Assembly: GCF_047238105.1 (NCBI RefSeq)
Contig: NZ_JBDFMD010000001.1
Coordinates: 4,960,001-5,024,000 of the forward strand
DNA length: 64,000 nucleotides
Direction of reading: 5' to 3'
DNA from: Paenibacillus_D sp047238105
GTDB lineage: Bacteria; Bacillota; Bacilli; Paenibacillales; Paenibacillaceae
The notes below the pieces were generated by a model. That model worked only from the letters and a program-made list of their open reading frames with translations, was not told the DNA's origin and searched no databases. Below are positions 37,142 to 46,200 of the stretch, piece by piece. The position numbers and the translations under genes were made by a program. Numbering within the stretch: position 1 is the first letter of the stretch; each line of letters starts with the position of its first letter.

Positions 37142-37263
37142 ATAGGGGCGATACTTTGCGTGGGCGGAGATGATCGATAGTTGGATCGCCCGTGAATAGC
37201 TTATATCGTTTCTAATAATGGGCTTTGCACCTTATGTTTCTTGAATCAATCTACACCATAAGG
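37130..37263 (+). promoter_or_regulatory. Candidate translational attenuator of the FusB-like gene
   Basis: Four paired segments are visible. (a) TGCAAAGCC, the end of the leader frame (37,130-37,138), pairs perfectly with GGCTTTGCA (37,221-37,229). (b) GCAAAG in the same arm can pair instead with CTTTGC (37,154-37,159). (c) GGGCGAT (37,146-37,152) pairs with ATCGCCC (37,185-37,191). (d) CCTTATG (37,230-37,236) pairs with CATAAGG (37,257-37,263), covering the start of the AAGGGG ribosome site of the EF-G-binding gene. A ribosome held on the leader would occupy arm (a) and could refold the rest. Confidence 0.5.
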
Positions 37264-37274
37264 GGCTGAAAGCA

Positions 37275-37928
37275 ATGATTACACCATTCATTAGAAACCA
37301 TCAACTGAACGTGATTCGAAAACAAGCTGCTCTGGTGCAGCAAGCCTGCCAGACCGTTACCGATCCGAAAGTTGTCGAATCGGTCCAAACTAGTGCTCAG
37401 TTTAACGTATGGGCCGCATTCCCCGATGCCACAGCCGAACAGAAGCATATGCTCGAGCAGATCTCGGCCATACGGACGGCGGAGGAAGCCCGGCAATATG
37501 TCAACGGGCTGGAGCCTTACTTGACGGACTTTGGCCAAGTGACGGCACAACAGCTGCATAAGCTTTTTCCCAAAGTCAAAAAGCTGAAGACTCCCGACCT
37601 CGCCAAGTTGGATAATCGGCGCATCACTTATCTGGGGTGGTCCGATATCGCCGTCAATAAAATGTTTTGGGTGTACCCATTAAACGGTCGGTATGTGGGC
37701 ATCGAAGGCAGATTTACCCCGATGAACAAGGGAGTATGCTTCTTGTGCAACCGTCACGAACAGCTCGTGCTATTCTCAGCGGTTACGAAGACGAAGCCTG
37801 CCAAGGCGCCATCCGATTACTATAGAGCGATCGGCAATTATGTATGTGCCGACAGCCATGCTTGCAACAACAACATTACGGATGTCACCATGCTGGAGAA
37901 GTTCATCCGGGAAGTTACAGGAATGTGA
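37275..37928 (+). CDS. FusB/FusC-family EF-G-binding protein
   Basis: 217 aa. A helical N-terminal domain (about 1-110; MITPFIRNHQLNVIRKQAALVQQA) is followed by a C-terminal zinc-binding domain. The latter has RRITYLGWSDIAVNK, Cys-X2-Cys in CFLCNRHEQ and a second Cys pair in NYVCADSHACNN. FusB proteins bind elongation factor G, help release it from the ribosome, and give fusidic acid resistance in staphylococci; chromosomal homologues in other Firmicutes may simply support translation. RBS AAGGGG lies nine bases before the ATG and is within a hairpin. A bidirectional terminator follows. Confidence 0.88.
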   Translation: MITPFIRNHQLNVIRKQAALVQQACQTVTDPKVVESVQTSAQFNVWAAFPDATAEQKHMLEQISAIRTAEEARQYVNGLEPYLTDFGQVTAQQLHKLFPKVKKLKTPDLAKLDNRRITYLGWSDIAVNKMFWVYPLNGRYVGIEGRFTPMNKGVCFLCNRHEQLVLFSAVTKTKPAKAPSDYYRAIGNYVCADSHACNNNITDVTMLEKFIREVTGM

Positions 37929-37962
37929 TCAGCGTCAGCCTGGGATTGAGAAATGGGCATGC

Positions 37963-38008
37963 AAAAAAGCTGGACGGGAAACCTTGCGTTTTCCCGCCCA
38001 GCCTTTTT
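37963..38008. terminator. Bidirectional terminator
   Basis: A-run, stem AGCTGGACGGGAAA with TTTCCCGCCCAGCC (one or two mismatches), then TTTTT. It works on both strands and separates the convergent FusB-like and amidase genes. Confidence 0.88.
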
Positions 38009-38044
38009 ATTTTGTTGGGGACTTATTGGGCAGCCCCTTCAGCC

Positions 38045-41000
38045 TTAGGATTGCAGTATTCTGGCGATCATGGTAGCGAACTCTGCCCGGGTAATCAACC
38101 GGTCCGGACGGTAGGAGCCGTCTTCGTAGCCTGTCGTAATCTGGTTGGCAGCCAAGGCATCGATATATGCCGAGGCCCAGGAATCGCTGCGCACATCAGA
38201 GAACTGGAGACTGCTGGTGCCGCTCAACTGGAAGGCTCTTGCGATCAGAGCGGCCATCTCGGCCCGGTTAAGCTGCTCATTAGGCCGGAAGGTGCCGTCC
38301 GTGTAGCCATTCAGCACGCCTGATAGAGCCGCGGCTCCGATATAATCCGAAGCCCAGTGCGTAGCAGAAACATCTCTGAAGCTGCTCGGCGCGGGGCTCA
38401 GTTCCAGCTGGACGGCCAATACCTTGACCGCTTCGGCGCGGCTAATCCCCACATCCGGACGGAAGCTTCCATCCGGATAACCGGATAACAGTCCTCTTTG
38501 AATCAAGAAGTCGATGCTATCCTTCGCCCAGTGCTGCAGCGTATCAAAGAAGGATTCAACCTCCGGCAACGGCTCCTCCTCCGTTCCTTCCTGCTGCTGC
38601 TGAGGACCTTGTTGTTGCTCCTGGTTTTCTTGCTCCTGCTCTTCAGGTGCTGGCGGTACGTACGGAGGATACGTAATCACCGGAGGCGTGGACGGCCCTT
38701 GATAAGTCAAAGGCGGCACGAAGGTGGTTACCGTACGAGCCTTTGTTTGCCGCTCCAGCGCATAACCCATGGCCAGGACATTGGCGTCATCCCATGCTTT
38801 GCCTACCAGCTGCATCGAGATGGAATACCCGTTCGGGCTGGTACCTACAGGCACGACAACGGTCGGAAGCCCCACATTGGAAGTGAGCACGCCGCTGGCG
38901 CGATCCGAGCTGAGCGATGCGGATGCCGCATCGTTATTGTACATATCGCTGATAAATCCTGGATAGACAAGGATATCGACCTCGGCTTCCTCCATCCAAT
39001 CGGCAATTAACTGCTTGTAGTTCGTTCTGTAGGTAATATATCCTTCGACGTCTGTTGGTGTCATTCGTGTACGGGGTTCTGCTGGCAGGCTTTTTTTGTT
39101 GTAGACCAGCACATCATTGGAGGCCAACAAGTGATCGCCTGTAGCGAATGGGAAAGTGTCATGCAGCGCAATGTAACGCGCCCAGCCCTCCACGCCGGCC
39201 TTTCCACCTGATCCTGGATTAGATCCTAGTGTACTGGTGTCAGGCGCTGTCATCTCGACCATCACTGCCCCTGCAGCCACCAAATCACTAAAGTGACTCA
39301 TTACGGCCTGGCCCGTGCCATCGTCAGCATAAGAAGATTCGAACGCTGCTGGAAGATAGCCGATCCGCTTGCCCTGCAAGGCATTGGCATCCAGGGCTGC
39401 TGTCCAGTCTTCCGGCCTGCGGTCATCGGCATCCACAGTCCATATATCTCCCGGGTCTGTACCTGTTGTCGCATTGAGCAGATAAGCAAGGTCGGTGACT
39501 GTACGGGCGATCGGCCCGGCATAGTCCTGCCCCCAAGTCAGCGGCATTACGCCGTTCGTACTGGCCATGCCGTCCGTGCCGCGGAACGTCGTCAGGCTTG
39601 CGCCGGTAGTTGGAGCGTACAAGGAGACGCCCGTCTGCGAGCCCAATGCCGCCGCCGCGAAGCTTGCAGCCACAGAAGTGCCTGAGCCTCCGCTGGATCC
39701 GAAGGAGGTCTTGGAAGGGTAGAGCGCATTCCAGGTTTGCATCCAGCCGCTTTCGCTAAAGCTGCCGCTATTGGCAAATTCCGAGGTGTTGGTTTTGCCG
39801 ATAATAACGGCGCCCGCTTCCCGCAGTTTCTCCACCTGATAGGCATCAGACTGCGGCTGCCAGCCGGCTAACGCTTTACTGCCGCCCGTCGTCGGCATAT
39901 CCCTGGTATCATAGATATCCTTGATGGCAATTGGAATGCCGAGCAATTCACCCGTCCGGCCGGCTCTGCGAGCGGTGTCTGCGGCTCGTGCCTGCTCTAT
40001 GGCAGTTGCCGACACATGCAGGAAGGAGTGCAAGCCCAATTGCCCTTGGTCGTATGCTGCAATACGATCCAGATAAGCTCTGGTGATGGATTCGGAAGTG
40101 GTAATCCCGTTCTCCATATCACGCTGCAGCTGGGCAATGGTTTTGTCGAACACATCATAGCTGGACGTTGTCACCAGAGGGACAGGGGTTGGCGCGCTCG
40201 GAATATCGAGTCTCGTAACGCCCGCGCACTCTTCGGTGTTGAACTCCTCCAAAGCGGTCAAGTCCCAGTTGCTCAGTGTACATACTTGCGCCGTTGTCAG
40301 ATTGGACAGATCGGGGTTCTCCGCCATCGTTTCCAATGAAGCAGCGGCATTATCCAATCCGTCTTCACCGAGTTCTCCGGCAAATACGTATCTGGCCAGT
40401 GATTTGGTAGACCCAGGTTCAATCGTCAATTGATGAATGAAACCATAGAAGTTTGCGTCATTGCCAGTTGTGGGAAGCGGAGTAGTGAATGGGCCTAGCT
40501 GCTGGTTGCCTGTGCCGGTCATGGCGCCGGCAAAAGGCTCGGGTGTCCCAAGCACGACGCCGATGGGACGATCCTCGGATCTCTGATTGGAGATCAACAC
40601 CCAGGCATCTTCAGGCGTAATCAATGTATCGTTGCTTGAGGTGTCCCTGACAGTGGATTGAAAAGCTCCGTTATTATAGCCAAGAGATCCGCCAAACGAT
40701 ACGTCCACTGTAATCGGTTGATTGGTGGTATTGGTAAAGGTATCGAAGAAACGGACGCTGTCGCTTTCGTCGGCAATATAAACATCGCGCGTAATCAATA
40801 CATTGCCGAGGTTAACGGATCTCGTGGTTTCGAACGTATCCGTTCCGTTATATGTAAGTCCAAAGTCTCTCATCATTTGACCATTCATGCGAGGCTGAGG
40901 GAAAGTGTTCACGCGCACAAAGATATTGCCAAAGCCTTGAATGGGGGTAGCAGCCGCAGCTCGAATGCTGCCGGTGTCCAGATTAGGGGCAAAAGCATCG

Positions 41001-41215
41001 TGAATTTGCCACGTTAATCCTTCTTTTGGTGTCACATAAGTTAACGCGTGTGAGCTTGTGGCAGGCAATAATCCCGATAAGACAATGGAAAGGGACAAAA
41101 TGGCGGAAACAAGGGGCTTTTTCTTGAAAAATCGTGTGGAGGAGGAGCGGGAAGGACTTGCTTTTGACTTCACTCCTTCTTTGTAGCGCCTAGTATGTCT
41201 CTCAATGTCAAACAA
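38045..41215 (-). CDS. SLH-anchored amidase-signature enzyme
   Basis: 1056 aa. A basic N-terminus and signal peptide (about 33-58) precede an about 280-residue N-terminal beta-rich domain of no family I recognise (GFGNIFVRVNTFPQPRMNGQMM...). The amidase-signature domain (about 355-860) has Lys432 in IPIAIKDIYDT, Ser507 in FGSSGGSGTS and nucleophile Ser531 in SQTGVSLYAP. Spacings of 75 and 24 residues equal those of the Lys-Ser-Ser triad in fatty acid amide hydrolase. A Gln/Glu/Pro-rich linker (about 870-900) leads to three SLH domains (about 910-1056) for wall attachment. It hydrolyses amides outside the cell; the substrate is unknown. TGVS replaces the usual TGGS. Confidence 0.9.
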   Translation of the reverse strand: MFDIERHTRRYKEGVKSKASPSRSSSTRFFKKKPLVSAILSLSIVLSGLLPATSSHALTYVTPKEGLTWQIHDAFAPNLDTGSIRAAAATPIQGFGNIFVRVNTFPQPRMNGQMMRDFGLTYNGTDTFETTRSVNLGNVLITRDVYIADESDSVRFFDTFTNTTNQPITVDVSFGGSLGYNNGAFQSTVRDTSSNDTLITPEDAWVLISNQRSEDRPIGVVLGTPEPFAGAMTGTGNQQLGPFTTPLPTTGNDANFYGFIHQLTIEPGSTKSLARYVFAGELGEDGLDNAAASLETMAENPDLSNLTTAQVCTLSNWDLTALEEFNTEECAGVTRLDIPSAPTPVPLVTTSSYDVFDKTIAQLQRDMENGITTSESITRAYLDRIAAYDQGQLGLHSFLHVSATAIEQARAADTARRAGRTGELLGIPIAIKDIYDTRDMPTTGGSKALAGWQPQSDAYQVEKLREAGAVIIGKTNTSEFANSGSFSESGWMQTWNALYPSKTSFGSSGGSGTSVAASFAAAALGSQTGVSLYAPTTGASLTTFRGTDGMASTNGVMPLTWGQDYAGPIARTVTDLAYLLNATTGTDPGDIWTVDADDRRPEDWTAALDANALQGKRIGYLPAAFESSYADDGTGQAVMSHFSDLVAAGAVMVEMTAPDTSTLGSNPGSGGKAGVEGWARYIALHDTFPFATGDHLLASNDVLVYNKKSLPAEPRTRMTPTDVEGYITYRTNYKQLIADWMEEAEVDILVYPGFISDMYNNDAASASLSSDRASGVLTSNVGLPTVVVPVGTSPNGYSISMQLVGKAWDDANVLAMGYALERQTKARTVTTFVPPLTYQGPSTPPVITYPPYVPPAPEEQEQENQEQQQGPQQQQEGTEEEPLPEVESFFDTLQHWAKDSIDFLIQRGLLSGYPDGSFRPDVGISRAEAVKVLAVQLELSPAPSSFRDVSATHWASDYIGAAALSGVLNGYTDGTFRPNEQLNRAEMAALIARAFQLSGTSSLQFSDVRSDSWASAYIDALAANQITTGYEDGSYRPDRLITRAEFATMIARILQS

Positions 41216-41758
41216 TATCGCTCAACTCCTTCTCTATTTATGTTAGATATACTAACATCGTAATAAAGATTGCGTCAAGATATTAAAATGAAATTAAATA
41301 GAATAGGATGGAATTAAAACGCAAATAATCCAAGGTGTTAATTTGATTAATTGAATTCCCGGCGTCTTATAAGCGAAACGGATAAAAAACCTGCCGAGCC
41401 CGGGCGATTGAGGAAACGGGGCACCGCCAAAAGGTTTTTGGCCTGGCAACCGAGAATAAAACGATAAGGCAGGATTTGTTCGCGGCGCACAGCCTTTGGC
41501 GGTTTGAATACCATTCAGCATGGAACTATGAGGACGATGAGAGGAGAGAATGGCCATGTTGAATCTCAGGCAGAATATGTTGGTATGTACGATAAGGAAT
41601 AAACTATTTCAAGGTAAAGGGATAGTGAATATGGCCAAACCTTGATTCCTGTAGCAGAAGTCATGTGTGCTTGGGGAGCAAACCATAATAAGCGGAAATA
41701 TGAGGAACCAGCTTCTTAAACGGTCCCAACCAGCCTTCCTATCTCTTGTTGCTTATGC
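41216..41758. other. 543-base region with structured sequence and a possible small ORF
   Basis: From 41,390 to 41,502 several arms can pair: CCTGCC with GGCAGG (41,468-41,473), a hairpin GCCAAAA/TTTTGGC at 41,426-41,442, and the competing CCGCCAAAAGG (41,424-41,434) with CCTTTGGCGG (41,493-41,502). A plus-strand frame at 41,550-41,645 (31 codons, MAMLNLRQNMLVC...) has a GAGGAG ribosome-site-like sequence before it. It matches no family I know. I recognise no riboswitch class. Confidence 0.35.
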
Positions 41759-42208
41759 TTGGGATGGCTCCTCGTCTTGCATATCTTGGCGTCTATTTCC
41801 GTAATCGGCCCCACTTTCGTGGTACCCGTTATTCGAAGGTCAGCAAGAACTGCCGGTCAGTTGCGCTTTGCGCTAGATGTAACGCAGAAGCTTGCCCTCC
41901 TGCCTAGAGTGGGCGGAGCTGTACTTATCATTACTGGGGTGTGGCTTATGATTATAAGCCAGCTGGGGTTGTCGCAAATGTGGCTGAATCTATCGCTGCT
42001 CTTATCGCTGCTTATGGTTGCCGCAATCGACGGATTGATTGAGCCGCGCATGAAGCAAATTAAACAGTTGGCATCTATACAGCAAGGCGCAGGGGATGAA
42101 ATCCCTGACGAGCTCGGTCGTCTGATGAGAAAGCTCGTCCCCGTCGAGACGGTATCGCAGCTGTTGATGCTTGTCATACTCGTGCTTATGGTCCTTAAGC
42201 CATTCTAA
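41759..42208 (+). CDS. DUF2269-family integral membrane protein
   Basis: 149 aa with four hydrophobic segments (about 2-22, 50-70, 78-95, 128-147) and the family-like opening LLVLHILASISVIGPTFVVPV, a conserved His in the first helix. Function is unknown; related proteins are small membrane proteins of possible transport or electron-carrier role. The only in-frame start is TTG 41759, without a ribosome site. An ATG four bases earlier is one frame away, so a one-base error or slip near 41,760 could hide the true start. It is followed 151 bases later by the isomerase gene. Confidence 0.7.
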   Translation: MGWLLVLHILASISVIGPTFVVPVIRRSARTAGQLRFALDVTQKLALLPRVGGAVLIITGVWLMIISQLGLSQMWLNLSLLLSLLMVAAIDGLIEPRMKQIKQLASIQQGAGDEIPDELGRLMRKLVPVETVSQLLMLVILVLMVLKPF

Positions 42209-42359
42209 GAGGCCGCGTCCAAGCGCTGGATGGTGGTATCGGTAAGGTGAGAAATGCTTCCGGTCCGATACTCCGATCGTCTCCATTACTGCTGATTATT
42301 ATGAGTCTGAAGACAACCGGAGACGCATGCCAAATATTATTCCGAAAGGATACATAACC

Positions 42360-43166
42360 ATGAACATCGCTTGTTCTACGACAGTTGGCTACAAACAGAA
42401 ATTGGCCTCCGTTTTGCAGAGGATTCAGGAAAGCGGATTCACCACCGTCGACTTGCTGGCCATTGATGGCTGGGCGCACATCAATCCGCATGATCTCGCT
42501 GATCAGGGGGAAGAAGGACACGGCCTCATCACCGATTTGCTCGCTCGGTACCGGCTGTCTCCCATCGCGCTCAACATCGGCACCCGTACGGATCTTCATG
42601 ACCGTTCCGCCGAAGCGATCGCATCCAGAAGCCGCGAGATGACGACGATGGTCCGACTCATGAATGTGCTCTCTGTCCCCATTGCGGTCATTCAGCCTCG
42701 TGCAAGAGATGCGTCCCGGCCCTATGCGGACGTGGTGCAGGCGTGCGCGGCCACATGGAGGGAGATGGAAGCTATTGCCGGTCGTTCGGGGGCGAAGCTT
42801 GCCTTGGAATTGCACGTCTTTAGCCCGTTTGAGATGCTGGATCAAGCCAGAGCGCTTATCGAGCTCGTACCGGACCTGCAAGTCGTCTACGACCCCAGTC
42901 ATCTCGTCATGCAAGGCGTGCCCCTTCGTGAAACCGAGTGGCTGATGGACAGGAGCATCCATGTTCATCTGCGCGATGCGGCTTACGGCCATATGCAAAC
43001 CCGTCTCGGGCAAGGTTCTGTTGATTTTGAATGGGTCTTTCATGCCTTGAAGCGTCGGGGCTATTCGGGACCGGTATCCATTGAATATTTGCAGGAGGAC
43101 CACTACGATGTGTTTGAGGATGTTAGGCGGTTGAAGACGATGGCTGAACAGAAGCTGGACCGTTAG
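42360..43166 (+). CDS. Sugar phosphate isomerase/epimerase (AP endonuclease 2 fold)
   Basis: 268 aa xylose-isomerase-like TIM barrel. Metal-ligand candidates appear in LALELHVFSPFE, LQVVYDPSHLVM, IHVHLRDA and GPVSIEYLQED, matching the Glu-Asp-His-Glu set of the family. It probably isomerises or epimerises a keto-sugar or inositol derivative in the cytoplasm; the substrate is not readable. ATG 42360 is chosen for AAAGGA nine bases upstream; a frame start at 42,327 lacks an RBS. A terminator follows. Confidence 0.87.
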   Translation: MNIACSTTVGYKQKLASVLQRIQESGFTTVDLLAIDGWAHINPHDLADQGEEGHGLITDLLARYRLSPIALNIGTRTDLHDRSAEAIASRSREMTTMVRLMNVLSVPIAVIQPRARDASRPYADVVQACAATWREMEAIAGRSGAKLALELHVFSPFEMLDQARALIELVPDLQVVYDPSHLVMQGVPLRETEWLMDRSIHVHLRDAAYGHMQTRLGQGSVDFEWVFHALKRRGYSGPVSIEYLQEDHYDVFEDVRRLKTMAEQKLDR

Positions 43167-43191
43167 CAATCGTAGCACAGCGAACACAGGA

Positions 43192-43228
43192 ACAGCCCTG
43201 GAAGCATGGAGCTCCAGAGCTGTTTTTG
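43192..43228 (+). terminator. Rho-independent terminator after the isomerase gene
   Basis: AACAGC and CTGGA arms pair with TCCAG and GCTGTT, with a small internal bulge, then TTTTT at 43,224-43,228. Confidence 0.85.
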
Positions 43229-43243
43229 CATTTATACAATGCC

Positions 43244-46200
43244 TTAACGAATAACAGCTAACATCCTAAGCAGCACCGCCACAGCTTCCGCCCGCGTAGC
43301 TTCCTTGTGCGGAGCGAAGCGGTTCTCGCCTACGCCGTTCACGATGCCCAACTGGTGAACCTGCCCAATCGCGCTTTTGGCCCAGTACGGAATATCCTCG
43401 TCGTCGGCAAAACCGGTCGCCGCTGCAGCAGCATCGCCAGGCAGGTTCAGCGCTCGCGCGATCATGACGGCCATCTCCGCCCGGGTGATCGTCCCGTTCG
43501 GCCGGAAGCTATCGTCGGCGTAGCCGCCCACGATCCCGGCTGCCACTGCCCGCGCCACCGCATCCCTGGCCCATGCGCCGATCTGGTCGCGATCGGTAAA
43601 GCCCAGTTCCGGACCTGCGCCACTGAGCTCCAAAGCGTTCGCGAGCATCACTGTAAACTCCGCGCGGTTCACTGTCCGATCTGGACGGAACGTGCTATCG
43701 GGGTATCCGCTCACCCAGCCTCCCGCCAGGGCAAGCTGGATATCCGCTGCCGCCCAGTGGCCGGTGGTATCCTGCATCACTGGAATCTGTGGTTCAGGGG
43801 CAGGTGGTTCCGGTGCCTGTTCTGACTCTGCTTCTTCCACTTCAACTTCAATTCCTGCCACTACGAACCTTCCGAGCCGCTCTACAGCAAGGCTGATCGT
43901 CTGGCCGGTGACTTCTCCGCCCATCTCTACCCATGCCCGGGACGCTTCATCATAATGAAAGACGGACGGCTTGCGCGAGCCCAGCTTCTCGGCATCAAAT
44001 GATAATGTGATCGTTGCTGGCTTAAGGAACGTGACCGCCTTATCGGCAGTTAGATTGTACATCGAACTCAACAACGTCTGTTCTTCGAGCTGCTGGTCCG
44101 CGGCAGGGGAGACGGCTTGAATGCGCAGGGTGATGCGCTCTGCTATCGCCCCGGCGGGCACCAACACCGTTATCTTATCGTCGTACGACACGATCCCTGC
44201 TGCATGGGCCGCCAACGTCAGGACGCCCGAGGGGGGAGTGACTACACCGACAAATCCGCCGCCCCCGCCCCCACCGCCGTCCCCGCCGGAGCTGGCAGGC
44301 CGGTTGACGGTGACCTCAGCCGTAGAGCTGAACCCGCCGAAGGTTACGGTAATCACCGCGCTGCCCGGCGACCTGGCAGTGACCACGCCAAGCTCACTTA
44401 CCTCGGCAACCGCCGTGTCAGAGGAGACATACGTCGCCTGATCCGTAACGAGCGCATTGGTCTGATCCGAATAGTCGGCATAGACCAGCGTGTTGCGGGT
44501 ATCCCCGGTATTCAGCTGGTACAGGTTCGAGTCCAAGCGGATGCCGGTGACCGTTCTGACCGGCGGCTCGTAAGGCTCCAGCACATCGACGACGGCTTGC
44601 ACAGAGTAAGTGCCATAATCGACACGTATCGTCCCCTTGCCTGCGGATAAGGCTGTCACTTCGCCGTCTTCATCCACGGAGACGATGTCCGGATGAAGGG
44701 AGACGAAGGTGGAGGCGGCGGTCACGTCTTCCGTTGCTCCGTTCGAGTAGACGGCGGTGACGACCGTCTGCCTGGTGTCGCCGATCTCCAGATTATACTT
44801 GTGCGAGTCCAGATAGATACCGCTCATGAGCGCCTCGACGGTGACTTCCGCGTCCGCCTGAAGTCCGCTGTACGTGACTGTGATCGTCGCCGTTCCCGGC
44901 GAGCGGCCGAACACGATGCCGTCGCGCGTGACGGCAGCTACTGCCTCATCGGATGATGCGAAACCCGCGTCTCCGGTAACCAGATGACTGCTGTCATCGG
45001 AGTACACGGCATACGCATTCATCTGGAAGGTTCCGCCCACGGGCAACGTATCCTGCGCGGGGTCAAGCGTCAAGCGGCTCAGAACGGGAGTGACCTCGAC
45101 CGCAATCACAGACTCAAACCCTTGATGCGTGAGCTTGATGGACGTTGTACCTACGGCGCGCCCGACTATCTGACCGTTCTCCACATCGGCGATGGCGCTG
45201 TCTGCCGATTCGAATACCGCCTCCCCGGTCACATCGGCCCTCGACCCGTCCGAATAGACAGCTGTAATGGCAAAATGCTCTGTCCCTGAGAGTGGAACAG
45301 TGACGCTGCTTGTGCTCGGCTCCAGGCCAATGACGAACGGTGCCGCCGACGTGACCGCCGTCACGCCATACCTGCCTACGGCGACATACCTCGAATCGCC
45401 GTAGGCGATGCCGGAGAAATGGGCATAGCGGCCGGAGTCGGATAATTCCCATATCAGTCCGTCGAGGGACCAGTAGAATAAGCCGTGGGTGGATGCGCTC
45501 TCCTGGAAACTCATGATAAACCTGCCGTTGTCGTAGCCCAAAGATTTGGCGGCATTGACACTGGTATGCGATTGCGGCAATCCGGCGGCATCGCTGGCGA
45601 CCCGCCATACCTGCCCGTCTTCGGAGACGAGTACTTGCTTGCCGTCGCTGGTGAGAGCAAGCAGCTTGCCAGCTCCGGCTTCCACGTATCTCAGATTCCC
45701 GGTCATCCCGGCAGCTCTCGTCTGCCAGTCTTCTCCGTCTGCTGAAGTGATGATCGTGCCGCCATCGCCGACCGCCGCGAACACGCCATTGCCAAACGTG
45801 AGATCCCGCAGGTTAGCCGGCGCGGGCTGGAGGACCCGTGTCCAGGTGATGCCGTTCGTCGAGGTGAGCATGCCGCGAGCTGGAGAAGTGCTATTCTCTA
45901 CAAGCGCCACATAGACGCCGTTTCCATACGCGATCCGGATCACTTTATCCAGTATATTCGCTCCACTCGTCCAAAAAGGGGTGTACGGCCGTTGGACCCA
46001 CTCGATCCCGTCGGTGGAGATGAGGATCGTGCCACGGGTCCCGGTAATGATATATAATCCGTCGGCATAGCGGATGGATTCGAAATGCGTGTCCGTATGT
46101 CCGATGCCGGAATCGATCAGCGTCCACCCGGCACCATCCGTCGATGCGGCTATCGTCGCATGTTGACCTACGGCTAGATATCGTCCCGACACATAGACAA

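Noticed and set aside
41294..41557. An 87-codon minus-strand frame
   Set aside because: It lies over the structured region, has Pro/Gly-rich low-complexity translation with no RBS or family match, and is better explained as antisense to an RNA element.
41752..41765. Frameshift at the start of the DUF2269 gene
   Set aside because: A one-base slip would give an ATG start, but the TTG frame also encodes a complete family-like N-terminus, so there is no firm evidence of damage.
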